Shown here one piece after another: positions 40,166-49,769 of a stretch of DNA of 64,000 nucleotides. The stretch's first letter is position 1; each line of letters begins with the position of its first letter. The DNA is taken from the NCBI GenBank assembly GCA_016281495.1, contig JAEEIU010000001.1:1-64000 (forward strand), read 5' to 3'. The notes beneath the pieces were generated by a model. That model did not search any database and had not been told where the DNA came from. It saw only the letters and a program-made list of their open reading frames with translations. Position numbers and translations under genes: made by a program. The stretch comes from Treponema sp. GTDB lineage: Bacteria; Spirochaetota; Spirochaetia; Treponematales; Treponemataceae.

Positions 40166-42352
40166 CTACTGTACGGTATAAGTCACCACGTCCCTGGAAT
40201 TCCCGGCCGTAACCATTAGTGAATGAACTCCACGCTCCAGAGGAATGTCCCATTCCAATATGCCCTGTACACTGCCAACAAAAGTACCGTCCAGATACAA
40301 TGACGTGACAGACGAACCGCCACCCACAGCAAGAACATGCAGCATCTGGGATTCCTTGGGCAAAAGCGGGTCATAGACAAACGAGGCCTTGTTCCTTGGG
40401 AAACGTATTTCAACATCTGCCTCATCCCCCGAAATCGTACCGGCATAATTCCTGCCGTTTGACCAGTGCTGATATTCGCTTGGATAAGAGATTGCCACCT
40501 TGCCGTTGTTCATATGATGCCATGTACATGTGGTGTTCCATGTAAGGTCTTCATTTGAGTTTTTAAGGACATATTCGTTGATTTTTGAGGGACAGCAGGA
40601 CGAAGGCTTCATTCCCGACAGGGCACACAGCTGTTTTTTCTCATAAAGCTCAGGCTCCAGGAATTCCAGGGCACCATAGGTATCCGTAAGTTCATCCAGA
40701 ATCTGACGTACAACAGAGGCCGGAATGCTGCTTCCAGTCTGACGTACGACTGTCTCTCCCTCGTAATTTCCCATCCATACTCCAGCGGTGAATTCGGAGG
40801 TAGAACCAAGGGCAATTATGTTCTGGAATTGATTTGATGTCCCCGTCTTGAAAATGCATGGGTAATCCGTGTCAAAAACCTGGGCGTTTCCAAAACCCAG
40901 CGAGCGGGCATTTTTATCGCTTAAAATCGAACAGATGATTCTTGCAGTATCAGGGGCATAGACTTTTCTTAAAGATGCTTTTTGATCAGTCTTCAGGCAA
41001 GTTGTATCCTCCATCAGCTTACCGTCATTGGTAAACACAGAAAAGCCCCGTACCATCTCATACAGGCTCACCTCTCCGGCACCAAGGGCAAGAGAAAGTC
41101 CCATTGAATCGCGTTTTCCTGCCAGAGACTCAAACCCAAGCATGTCCAGGCGTTCCAGATAATTGTCCATGCCCACGTTGTACAAAAGATACACGGCGGG
41201 AACATTCAGGCTAGAGGCAAGCGCATTGCGGAACAGGACAGGCCCATTGAACATGTTGTTGAAATTGAGCGGAACATAAACGCCCTCTCCACCAAAATCC
41301 ATCTGAATGTCGGGCAGAACGGAACTTGGAGAAAAACCGCTTTCCAGTGCAAGGGCATACAGGAACGGCTTCATGGAACTTCCGGGCTGATTCTTTACAA
41401 GCACACCGTCAATCTGCCCCGAATGCTCAACATCGTCAAAGGAGGCATTTCCTACCCAGACAATAATCTCTCCCGTGTGATTGTTTATGACAAATGCGGC
41501 ACCGTTATGGACACGTGCTTCCTTGTACTCCGACAGTTTGGCCTGAATGAGTTTTTCAACCTTTATGTTCAGGTCTGAATCAACGGATAGGGTCACTTCC
41601 GGCGGTATGTGCTGATTTTTTTCCTTATAATCAGAGACAACCTGCACAATGAAATGCGGGCATTGGGTCTTGTAGTCATAGGTTTTCTTTGGGGCATATT
41701 CGGAAGGCCTGCGCGGAATCTTTACTATTGAATCAATCTGTTCATCAGAAAGATCCTTAGGCTCCACACCGTAAAATGAACGGGATGCCGACCCGACACC
41801 TTCAATCTGAAAACCAAAGGGAACATTGTTCAGATAAAGCTCAAGTATCTCTTTTTTGCTTAATTTTGCCTCAAATGAAAATGCACGGAACATCTCGCGG
41901 ATTTTGGTCTTAATGCCGACCTCTTCCTGACGGGGATGAACCATGCGGACAAGCTGCATCGTAATTGTTGAGGCACCGCTTACTACCTGGCCTGCCTTTT
42001 TGTTCTGCCACCACGCCCTGATTACCGAAAGAAAATCGACTCCGGGATGATGGTAAAAATGTGCGTCCTCTTCGCTTATGAATCGCTCAACAAGTTCTTT
42101 GGGAATAGCCTCAAGCGGATAATACTCGCGCCTAAGGCCATCATCCAAAGGCATGACATGCAGCAGCACCCCCTCCCTGTCATAAAAGCGGGTACTGTAC
42201 TGATGTTCCCTGAATGCATCCAGTTCCGGATCCGGCCACCTGACCATGACAACATGCCATATCAAGCCAAGTGCCACCAGAATCAGGATGACTATAATGG
42301 TAACGGTAAGCCTGCGACCAGGGCTTTTTACGGCCGCCTGTCTTTTTTTCAT
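40166..42352 (-). CDS. pbpC: Penicillin-binding protein 1C, bifunctional peptidoglycan synthase, 728 aa
   Basis: An N-terminal membrane anchor (VTIIVILILVALGLIWHV) is followed by a GT51 glycosyltransferase with EDAHFYHHPGVD and GASTITMQLVRM. A transpeptidase comes next with the S-x-x-K in GSSMKPFLYALALE, S-x-N in ASSLN and KTGTS. The C-terminal domain of about 90 residues is the PBP1C-specific module. It polymerises and cross-links, or repairs, peptidoglycan in the periplasm. Start ATG 42352 overlaps the stop of the alpha-2-macroglobulin gene (ATGA), the same pairing as pbpC-yfhM in E. coli but in the opposite gene order. Confidence 0.93.
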   Translation of the reverse strand: MKKRQAAVKSPGRRLTVTIIVILILVALGLIWHVVMVRWPDPELDAFREHQYSTRFYDREGVLLHVMPLDDGLRREYYPLEAIPKELVERFISEEDAHFYHHPGVDFLSVIRAWWQNKKAGQVVSGASTITMQLVRMVHPRQEEVGIKTKIREMFRAFSFEAKLSKKEILELYLNNVPFGFQIEGVGSASRSFYGVEPKDLSDEQIDSIVKIPRRPSEYAPKKTYDYKTQCPHFIVQVVSDYKEKNQHIPPEVTLSVDSDLNIKVEKLIQAKLSEYKEARVHNGAAFVINNHTGEIIVWVGNASFDDVEHSGQIDGVLVKNQPGSSMKPFLYALALESGFSPSSVLPDIQMDFGGEGVYVPLNFNNMFNGPVLFRNALASSLNVPAVYLLYNVGMDNYLERLDMLGFESLAGKRDSMGLSLALGAGEVSLYEMVRGFSVFTNDGKLMEDTTCLKTDQKASLRKVYAPDTARIICSILSDKNARSLGFGNAQVFDTDYPCIFKTGTSNQFQNIIALGSTSEFTAGVWMGNYEGETVVRQTGSSIPASVVRQILDELTDTYGALEFLEPELYEKKQLCALSGMKPSSCCPSKINEYVLKNSNEDLTWNTTCTWHHMNNGKVAISYPSEYQHWSNGRNYAGTISGDEADVEIRFPRNKASFVYDPLLPKESQMLHVLAVGGGSSVTSLYLDGTFVGSVQGILEWDIPLERGVHSLMVTAGNSRDVVTYTVQ

Positions 42353-45300
42353 TCTATCGTCCAGACTTTACCGTTGCTTCTACCGAATATCTCTTCCTGG
42401 TACATGCATTCCGCAGTACTGCACGGGGTGTTGAACGTACCCTTGCGTGTTGCACGGAACATGAACTCTACCTTTTGGCTTCCACGCGGGAAATAATCCC
42501 AGAAGTACTGGACCTCGCTGTCGTAGATGCCCTGATAAGAAAGTCCCCAGTTGTAGTTCCTCCAGTAGCTTTCCCAGCTGTCATCGTCCTCTTCCTCACC
42601 TGCCACCTTTGGCTGTGTTCCAGTTGTGACAAATGCGGCGTTCAGGACTTCAGCACCAGCAGGAATTGGGGCACGTACTGCCACATATTCGCGGTTTCTT
42701 GTAGAAGAAATGTACACACGCTCACGATAGATGTTTCCTGCCACAAGCTTGTCGCTTGAAACAACCTCTCCGGTCTTTACGTCGGTAATCTCGGTAAAGA
42801 TACAGATGCCTTCATCCCTTGCATACTGTCTTGCAGCCGGAATTGCATACTTCATGGAAACTGTGTAATAGAGTGTTCCCTGACCGTTCTTGTTGAATTC
42901 AAGGTTCAGTTCCTTGTCGCGAGGCATGTCCTTAATCGGATCCTCGTTGAATGCCATTGTTTTGTCCACAGCTTTTGCGGCAACACCCTTGAATGAGCCT
43001 TCGTTCAATTTCTTGCCGTTAAGCAGGACTTCTGCCGTGAAATCAAGCTTGGTAAGGTCGTTGGCCCTGATGTATTCATCCATTGAAATCAATACGCGAG
43101 CCGTAGCGGCAGTTGAATACCAGTATCCCCTGTTGGACTGCTGAATCTTCAACAGCTCGTACACAAGATGCTGGTTGGTTTTGTCCGTATGTGCAACTCT
43201 GCTGTAGAGCTGAAGCGCAAGGGCAAACTTTTCTGACTGATCATAGTAGAAAGACCAGTAGCCGTTGAACTGTGGTTCCGCAATTTCCGCTCCCTGTGTG
43301 GAAAGCTTGATGTGGGCCTTTACCTTATTCAGGACATTCTTTGCCTTGCTGGTCATGCCCAAATTGTCATAGATGAGTCCGCACAATGCCAGGGTAGAGA
43401 CATCCAGGTCACTTCTTTCCTTTAGGAGATTGTCAATCACAGATTCGTCGATATCAGAGGTCAACATTGATGCTGAATACAGAGAGTGAACCGCATCATA
43501 AGAATACCATGAATAACGAGAATTTTCTTCAAGGTATTCATAGGATTCACGTTTAAGATAATCAGCCAGGTCATCAAGGTCTATCTCGCTTGTGATGTTG
43601 ATTCCCTTCTTCTTTGCAATTCCGAGTATTTCACCGATACGAGTTGAAACATAGAGGCTTGAATATTTTCCACCCGGCCAATACGGGAATGAACCGTCGG
43701 AAAGCTGACTGCTTGCCCAGTTCTTTATCTCATTTTCTACAACAGCCTTTGCATTCACAACCTCGGAATTAAGCCCGAATGCATCGATGTATTCACCAAA
43801 TGCCACAAGAGGCAAAATTGCGGCTGACCTCTGTTCAAGACAACCATAAGGATAATGGAATACATAACGTACGGCCTCTCCAAGCACACCAATGCGCGTC
43901 GGGTCAAGCTGAACATAAAGGCTTCCCATGTTGTCCTCGGCATCACCCGGAAGAATGAGCTTTTCTGCTCCACTGGCCTGCTTTTCGTCACGACCAACCT
44001 CACCCACTGTTGCAACCGTCTCGTAAATGTACGGCTTTTCAATTTCAAGCGGCATGAGTATCTTTTCGTTTACCACATCGGACTTGACTATATATTCAAC
44101 CGTAATCCATCCAGGCTCGTCACCCTTTATCGTAAAGTACAGCGGCTTTGTGCTCTGGGCAGGAACCGAAATGGATTTTGTGGTCTTGTCCTCCAATGAG
44201 GCCTTACCCGGAAGCTTCTGAACGTCGTATGGGTTCTGGATTATGCCAGTCTTTTCAATTCCACTGTAGAGGTTCATCGTAATCGTTACGTTGTGGGCAG
44301 TTCCCTCCAGATTGGAAAGTGTCGCACCTATTTCGCTCACATCACCCAAACGCAGCTTTCTTGGCATTACGGTCCTTACAGAAACAGGATTTGCAACAGA
44401 CATTTCATCTTCTGCAAGGGCAAAGTTGTTTCCGTCCACACCCACAGCAGTAATCCTGTATGCAGTGAGTGAATCTGGAAGCGTAAAGGTATACTGGGCA
44501 TCTCCGTTCTTGTCCGTTATCAATGCAGGAACAAACAATGCAGTAGGATCAAAGTTCTTGCGCTCCTGAAGCTTGTCCGAATCTCCACCGACAAGGTTGT
44601 TGCTGGTATATGTGATTGGGTCCATGAGCAGTGAGCGGCTGTCACCACCACGTACACATTCCGGGAAGTACCACGTGTTGTAGAAATATTCAACCGGATC
44701 CGGAACATGATAGTTGATCAAATCGATTACGCCACGGTCAACCGCCATGAGCGTTACTTCCGCATTTGGAACCGCACCGTTCTTTGTAGATGCATGAATC
44801 TTGATTGTGGCCTTTTCACCCGGCTTGTACAGGGCTTTGTCCATCTTTACATCTATGTTGAACCTCTTGGTCTGTGTGCTAACCTTAAGGGCCGTAACAC
44901 CAAAGTATCCCTTTGGCTTACCGATGTCCACAGTGTTGTAGTCTGCCGCAGGAGGCTCAGTTCTTGTTGAATATGAAGAAACCGCAACATACATGATCGG
45001 GACATAGTTTTCCTTGATGTCAAATTCAAGTACAGTTGTCGGCTCGTTTACGACACGCACTTCCTGAGAAAGAATGCCTTCGCGCTCAACTGTAATAAGA
45101 TAGCGTCCCTTTGGAAGAGGACTCTGCATAAGGATCTGGGCCTTTTCTCCAACCTCGTATTCATCCTTGTCCGGAGTAAGTTCAATTTCCTCTGAGTTAT
45201 AGCGTGAGAACCATGTCCAGTCACTGCCTGTAACATACTGACGGCGCTCTGTTATTATTTCGTTTCCTGCGTTATCCTCAGTTGAAAGCCTGATTAAATA

Positions 45301-48189
45301 TGCACCGCCCTTTGGAGGTGTAACGCTGATTTCCGTGGCCTTTGAGGAACCGGACAGATTGATTGTCTGCTCAGACTCAGTAACCATTGAACGCTGGTAT
45401 CTTGAAGTAAGCTCACCGTTCCATGACAGCTGCTGAACTTCCTTCCATTCCTCGCGCAAAAGCTCTACCTTCATCTTTTTACCTGAAGGCAAGGCTGATG
45501 AGTCAGGGGCATTTCCTTCCGGTGTTACACAGACATAATCATATTTAAGCGGATTGCCCTTCTTTGGGAATCCCGAGACATTTTTTGCAGAACTAAGACC
45601 TATGTAGAATTTGGCAGGATGTACGACCGCCGCCGCAGAAGAAGAAATAGACTGGTTGCCTGAATCAGAAACCGAGGCTTCCATGCGGTAACGGTATGCC
45701 ATGCCCTTGAGTTTTTCACCGCCAGTCTTTACGCTAACGGATGCCTTTCCGTCTGCAGAAAGCTTGCCTGAATCTGAATCAAGTGAAGATGTTCCGTCAT
45801 AGCCCTGAACAGGACCAAAACTGTATTTTTCAAATTCAACACCCTTGGCCCTGAATCCCTGAGGTGAACGTGTCCAGTAGGCATCATAAGTTGAATCACC
45901 CATGCTTCCGCCGCCAAGATATTGTGCTGCAATTGTTGCAGAAAGAGTGTCGCCTGAATAATAGGTCATGTCCGCAATTGATGAATTGACTTCAAAACGG
46001 AGGCGCTCAAAGAACTGGATCTGAACATAGATGGTTTCATTTACACCGGAGTGGCTGTATTTGAGGCAGTAAGTGCCCGGTTCAATATCATCCGGAATCT
46101 TGAACTGTCCCCAACCTGTACCGTTTGCTGTGGTCCTGTCATCCTTTGTTGCAACAACAGTTGAATCCCATGAAGCATCAGTAAGGCTGATAGTATAATT
46201 ACCCTGATACGGGCTGTATTCACCAAGCCTGAGTTTGCGGTCAATAATCCTGAATGTCATTGTCTCGCCTGGTTTGTAAAGTCCACGGTCAGTAAAGATA
46301 AAGACATTCTCTTCTTCATCCTCCGCATAGTCCGGTGAGCTTACACGGTCAACAGAAGATGCCCACATGTTGTGGCTTGAAGGATTGAATATGGCGCTGT
46401 CATCGGCAGTCTTGGCCTGAATGTAAATGTAGTCGTTGTTGTTTGACCCAAAAGTTCCCGCAGGAATGTTTATGACAGCAAGTCCATTTGCATCCGTACG
46501 TCCTTCCGCAATGGCATTGTCGGCATCAGATGCAAGAACAACCTCCCTTGAACCGAGCCTCCATGAAATCTTCCTTATATTTACGGTTGCATTCGGTACA
46601 GGTTCTCCCGTCTTTAGGCTTGTTACAAGAACCGCAGCCTTGTTGTAGCCGTAACGTACGGTCATACCCAAATCGGTAACCTGAATTATCTGTTCGTTCT
46701 TGTGATGGGAAATCTCGGAGACCAACTGGTCGGTACGCCAATCCCTGTAGCGGTATTCATATGCAACGTCGGCATCAAAGGCAACGGCGCCATGATACTG
46801 TCCTGAAGATGTTTTATCAAGGAATCTGTCCAGGTCAACTGTTTTTACAATCCTTGTGTTTTCCGGATATCCTGAATCAATCAATTCCTTATATGATTCT
46901 TTTTCGTTTAGTACAAGTGCACCATTGGCTTTTGTAAGCGGTGTCACATTAAAGTAAGAACCTTCCTTTACGTTCTGGAATGCAAAGGCAAGCCTTGGAG
47001 CAAACTGGGCCTCAAGCATGTTCATGCCGGAATTCTTGAAGTTGGCATAGCTTGCAGCCTTGGGAACTTTTACAGTAAGGGATTCCTTTTCGGTAATCTT
47101 TCTTCCATAAATATCCTCTACTCCAGGAGCAAGATTCAGCGTATATGTTGAATCGTATTTTACAGGAAGACTATGGATGATAAGGTTCTTTCCCCTCAGG
47201 GCAATGTTCTTTTCTGTAATCGTCGCATCCAGACTTGAGCTTACCAGAGAAGCTATCTTTTTTTCCTGTCCGGACTTTAGGATGGCGCTATAGTGGAATT
47301 CAACCGGATTGGTATATTCAGAATAATAGATGTCATCCGTTGTATAAGAATTCAACCTGAACGGCTTTAATGTATGGAACCTCATCTGCTGGGATTCCGG
47401 TGTCGGATAGCAGCCTTCATCGGAAGAAGAACCTTCTGGAAGTTCAACAATCAAATCCTCATCGGCATCTGGGGCAGAATCAAGAGTCAGGCGCACAAGG
47501 TTCGGTGAATAATCTGAATCTTCATCATTCGGCGGAGTTTCCAGTTTTGCTGAACATGAGAAGGTCTTTGAGCCGGCAGATATCTTGAGCTGTGTCTTGA
47601 TATGGTCGGGATTTACTGGTGCGTTGAATGCAAGGACAATGTCGCGGGCCTGTTCAGGAGGTACACTTTCGGTATCCACGTAATTGCCTTTTTGAACTTC
47701 TCCATAACCCGGGATGATTGCTGTCATCTTGAGCGGTTCAGTGTGGAATTTGTATTCAAGATTACCGGTAATTGCTTTTCCAAAAGCTGACTGAATATCA
47801 GGGGCAACCTTTACAGTATATTCCTTTTGCGGAATGATTGGGTCACTGGCTTCAAAACTCAAAAGCGAAGTACCGTACCAGCGGAAAACACCCTTGATTT
47901 CCGGTTCAATCGTCACATAGGGAGACTTATCCGACGGATCCCCCAGTTTCTGCAGGGCAATGACAGGCTCTGAGAACTGAATCTGAATGGAAGGATATTT
48001 CACATTCGAAGGAAGCTCTTCTCCGGGAAGAAAGTCTATGACCTCGAACACTTCCGATGCAGATTTTTCACTTGGCGGAATGGAAGCCTTGAGTGCATCC
48101 ACCTTGTTGGCGGAACCACCGCATCCTGTCAAAAGAGAAACAAAAGATGCAAAAACAAATAATGGTAAAAATTTGAAAACATTTTTCAT
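42349..48189 (-). CDS. Bacterial alpha-2-macroglobulin lipoprotein with thioester, 1946 aa
   Basis: Signal MKNVFKFLPLFVFASFVSLL with lipobox LTGC. Successive MG beta-sandwich domains follow, including MG1-type SIQIQFSEPVIALQKLG, FIFTDRGLYKPGETMTFRII, then the bait and A2M regions with TYTSNNLVGGDSD and MPRKLRLGD. The thioester motif CLEQ stands near residue 1450 (PYGCLEQRSAAILP) in a helical ring domain. It traps attacking proteases by covalent bonding and is tethered to a membrane in the periplasm. The thioester residues are intact. Its length is above the 1650-residue E. coli YfhM. It has its own promoter (48210-48238). Confidence 0.93.
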   Translation of the reverse strand: MKNVFKFLPLFVFASFVSLLTGCGGSANKVDALKASIPPSEKSASEVFEVIDFLPGEELPSNVKYPSIQIQFSEPVIALQKLGDPSDKSPYVTIEPEIKGVFRWYGTSLLSFEASDPIIPQKEYTVKVAPDIQSAFGKAITGNLEYKFHTEPLKMTAIIPGYGEVQKGNYVDTESVPPEQARDIVLAFNAPVNPDHIKTQLKISAGSKTFSCSAKLETPPNDEDSDYSPNLVRLTLDSAPDADEDLIVELPEGSSSDEGCYPTPESQQMRFHTLKPFRLNSYTTDDIYYSEYTNPVEFHYSAILKSGQEKKIASLVSSSLDATITEKNIALRGKNLIIHSLPVKYDSTYTLNLAPGVEDIYGRKITEKESLTVKVPKAASYANFKNSGMNMLEAQFAPRLAFAFQNVKEGSYFNVTPLTKANGALVLNEKESYKELIDSGYPENTRIVKTVDLDRFLDKTSSGQYHGAVAFDADVAYEYRYRDWRTDQLVSEISHHKNEQIIQVTDLGMTVRYGYNKAAVLVTSLKTGEPVPNATVNIRKISWRLGSREVVLASDADNAIAEGRTDANGLAVINIPAGTFGSNNNDYIYIQAKTADDSAIFNPSSHNMWASSVDRVSSPDYAEDEEENVFIFTDRGLYKPGETMTFRIIDRKLRLGEYSPYQGNYTISLTDASWDSTVVATKDDRTTANGTGWGQFKIPDDIEPGTYCLKYSHSGVNETIYVQIQFFERLRFEVNSSIADMTYYSGDTLSATIAAQYLGGGSMGDSTYDAYWTRSPQGFRAKGVEFEKYSFGPVQGYDGTSSLDSDSGKLSADGKASVSVKTGGEKLKGMAYRYRMEASVSDSGNQSISSSAAAVVHPAKFYIGLSSAKNVSGFPKKGNPLKYDYVCVTPEGNAPDSSALPSGKKMKVELLREEWKEVQQLSWNGELTSRYQRSMVTESEQTINLSGSSKATEISVTPPKGGAYLIRLSTEDNAGNEIITERRQYVTGSDWTWFSRYNSEEIELTPDKDEYEVGEKAQILMQSPLPKGRYLITVEREGILSQEVRVVNEPTTVLEFDIKENYVPIMYVAVSSYSTRTEPPAADYNTVDIGKPKGYFGVTALKVSTQTKRFNIDVKMDKALYKPGEKATIKIHASTKNGAVPNAEVTLMAVDRGVIDLINYHVPDPVEYFYNTWYFPECVRGGDSRSLLMDPITYTSNNLVGGDSDKLQERKNFDPTALFVPALITDKNGDAQYTFTLPDSLTAYRITAVGVDGNNFALAEDEMSVANPVSVRTVMPRKLRLGDVSEIGATLSNLEGTAHNVTITMNLYSGIEKTGIIQNPYDVQKLPGKASLEDKTTKSISVPAQSTKPLYFTIKGDEPGWITVEYIVKSDVVNEKILMPLEIEKPYIYETVATVGEVGRDEKQASGAEKLILPGDAEDNMGSLYVQLDPTRIGVLGEAVRYVFHYPYGCLEQRSAAILPLVAFGEYIDAFGLNSEVVNAKAVVENEIKNWASSQLSDGSFPYWPGGKYSSLYVSTRIGEILGIAKKKGINITSEIDLDDLADYLKRESYEYLEENSRYSWYSYDAVHSLYSASMLTSDIDESVIDNLLKERSDLDVSTLALCGLIYDNLGMTSKAKNVLNKVKAHIKLSTQGAEIAEPQFNGYWSFYYDQSEKFALALQLYSRVAHTDKTNQHLVYELLKIQQSNRGYWYSTAATARVLISMDEYIRANDLTKLDFTAEVLLNGKKLNEGSFKGVAAKAVDKTMAFNEDPIKDMPRDKELNLEFNKNGQGTLYYTVSMKYAIPAARQYARDEGICIFTEITDVKTGEVVSSDKLVAGNIYRERVYISSTRNREYVAVRAPIPAGAEVLNAAFVTTGTQPKVAGEEEDDDSWESYWRNYNWGLSYQGIYDSEVQYFWDYFPRGSQKVEFMFRATRKGTFNTPCSTAECMYQEEIFGRSNGKVWTIE

Positions 48190-48209
48190 AAAAAAGTACC
48201 TCTATTGTA

Positions 48210-48238
48210 ATTTTAGTGCGTTAGATGGAAAAAATCAA
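48210..48238 (-). promoter_or_regulatory. Promoter of the alpha-2-macroglobulin/pbpC operon
   Basis: Minus strand TTGATT (48238-48233), 17-nt spacer, TAAAAT (48215-48210). The leader of about 14 nt carries the ribosome site GAGG. Confidence 0.6.
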
Positions 48239-48276
48239 CATATCTCAGGATAAATCTCAAATTCAGAAGCCTGACC

Positions 48277-49203
48277 TTATCCCCTGAAATTCTTTCCGCG
48301 TTCGATAAAATCCATGGACCTTAGTTTTTTGCCGGAGATTATCTTTGGTTCCTGCTCTTTTCTGCTTTCGTCTGATTTTGACTTTTCCTTTCGGTATGCC
48401 TGCCGTTCAAGTTCCCAAATTGGAGTGGCGGGGTGTTCATCTCCCTTTTTTACATATTCAAGCCATGACTCATCCTCAGGCTCCTCAAACTTCATGTATT
48501 CGCCGGTAACAGGATGGACAAATGCCAGGGTTCGTGCGTGGAGTGCAAGCCGGTGGAATGGATCGGTGTGGGCGCGGTAATTTTCGTCACCAGCAAGAGG
48601 ATATCCCTTGGACGCAAGATGTGCGCGGATCTGGTTTTTCTTTCCGGTATCGAGCTCAAGCTCAAACAGCGAATGAGTTTTTCCGCGGTACAGGATTTTG
48701 TAATGGGTGCGTGCGGGAACAGTCTTTACATTTTTATCTTCTTTTTTTGGAACATATCCCACATGAAATGCATTTTGTGCAAGATCATCATCAATAAGAC
48801 CCTCGTCATCAAGGGCATGCTTTGGGTTGTGTGGGTTTTCGGCAACTGCGTGATACAGCCGTTCCTTTACCATGGTATGCCAGCTGTCCATCACCTTTTT
48901 TTGAACAGATTCATTTAGCGCAAACATCATAACCCCGGAAGTATCCCTGTCCAGACGGTGAACGACAAAGGGCCTGTGCGAGGACGACCAGCTTCCCTTT
49001 TTCCGCATGATTTGTTCCAGAAGATCAAGCGCAGTGCGGGATTTGCTTCCCGGATATGGAACCGAAAGCAAGCCTGTTGGTTTAAGGATTACAACGATGT
49101 CCCTGTCCTCATAAAGAATCTTGATTTTTTCCTTTCCGTAATCGGCCTTATGCTCCCTTTTATATTGAGTGCTCGCCTTTACCCGATGAATCGTCTGTGC
49201 CAT
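48277..49203 (-). CDS. RluA-family pseudouridine synthase, 308 aa
   Basis: Catalytic domain with the active Asp in HRLDRDTSGVMMFA and the strands KILYEDRDIVVILKPTGLLS, KTHSLFELELDTGKKNQIRAHLASKGYPLAGD and LALHARTLAFVHPVTGEYM. It converts uridine to pseudouridine in rRNA or tRNA; which site is not readable. The N terminus has no S4 domain. The C-terminal end is Lys/Arg-rich. Its start overlaps the membrane-protein gene upstream by 44 nt. Confidence 0.9.
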   Translation of the reverse strand: MAQTIHRVKASTQYKREHKADYGKEKIKILYEDRDIVVILKPTGLLSVPYPGSKSRTALDLLEQIMRKKGSWSSSHRPFVVHRLDRDTSGVMMFALNESVQKKVMDSWHTMVKERLYHAVAENPHNPKHALDDEGLIDDDLAQNAFHVGYVPKKEDKNVKTVPARTHYKILYRGKTHSLFELELDTGKKNQIRAHLASKGYPLAGDENYRAHTDPFHRLALHARTLAFVHPVTGEYMKFEEPEDESWLEYVKKGDEHPATPIWELERQAYRKEKSKSDESRKEQEPKIISGKKLRSMDFIERGKNFRG

Positions 49204-49495
49204 TTTTAACCTTTAACATTGAACAGAATACCGCAAACAAAACTACAAGCGCCACAAGATAGATGAAACATCCAATCTGAACCATGGACTTGGTCAGCTG
49301 TGAGCCGAACACAAGAGCCAAAAGACCCATCACAAGAGTCATTGCACCAATTATATAGAAGACAACACTACCCGGTTTGCTTATGGCAGATTTTTTGGAT
49401 GCCGCAGATTTTGACAGATAAACCGCAGCCGCACAAAAGAGAAGCCCCACCAGAATAAAAACAATACCGCCAGCAATAATAGCACCTGTTTTCAT
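49160..49495 (-). CDS. Small membrane protein of unknown function, 111 aa
   Basis: Three predicted helices (IIAGGIVFILVGLLFCAAAV; VVFYIIGAMTLVMGLLALVF; IGCFIYLVALVVLFAVFCSM) and a polar tail SSGKGEHSI. ATG 49495 is chosen; it has no ribosome site but a TATGAT ends 6 nt before it, so the message may lack a leader, though the -35 is weak. Shares 44 nt with the pseudouridine synthase gene. No family recognised. Confidence 0.6.
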   Translation of the reverse strand: MKTGAIIAGGIVFILVGLLFCAAAVYLSKSAASKKSAISKPGSVVFYIIGAMTLVMGLLALVFGSQLTKSMVQIGCFIYLVALVVLFAVFCSMLKVKNGTDDSSGKGEHSI

Positions 49496-49535
49496 GTTTA
49501 CATCATACAACTTTGAGTCTTTTTATTCCATAGGT

Positions 49536-49749
49536 AGAGTTTTGCTGTGTTTCACAAAGGGGAAATGGGGCCTTCGCGACCAAAGTAAAAGTCTTTAGGC
49601 AACACTGAGATTCCGGATCAAGTCCGGAATGACATTATTCAATTTCTTTCAGAGTTTTGCTGTTTTTCCCGAAGGGAAAATGGGAGCCTTCGCGACCAAA
49701 GCAAAAGTCTTTAGGCAACACTGAGATTCCGGATCAAGTCCGGAATGAC
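49536..49749. repeat. Tandem REP-like repeat, two units of about 98 nt
   Basis: Unit 1 (49536-49633) and unit 2 (49651-49749) share AGAGTTTTGCTGT, the segment CCTTCGCGACCAAAG, AGTCTTTAGGCAACACTGAG and end in a hairpin unit TTCCGGA/TCCGGAA then ATGAC. The ends match the repeats at 6076-6192. The block fills the space between the membrane-protein gene start and the end of the efflux operon; a terminator role is possible. Confidence 0.8.
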
Positions 49750-49769
49750 AGTTTGTGTAAGCTTGCGTG

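Noticed and set aside
49536-49749. CRISPR array
   Set aside because: Only two units of about 98 nt with an 17-nt gap and an internal hairpin; no regular short repeats or cas genes.
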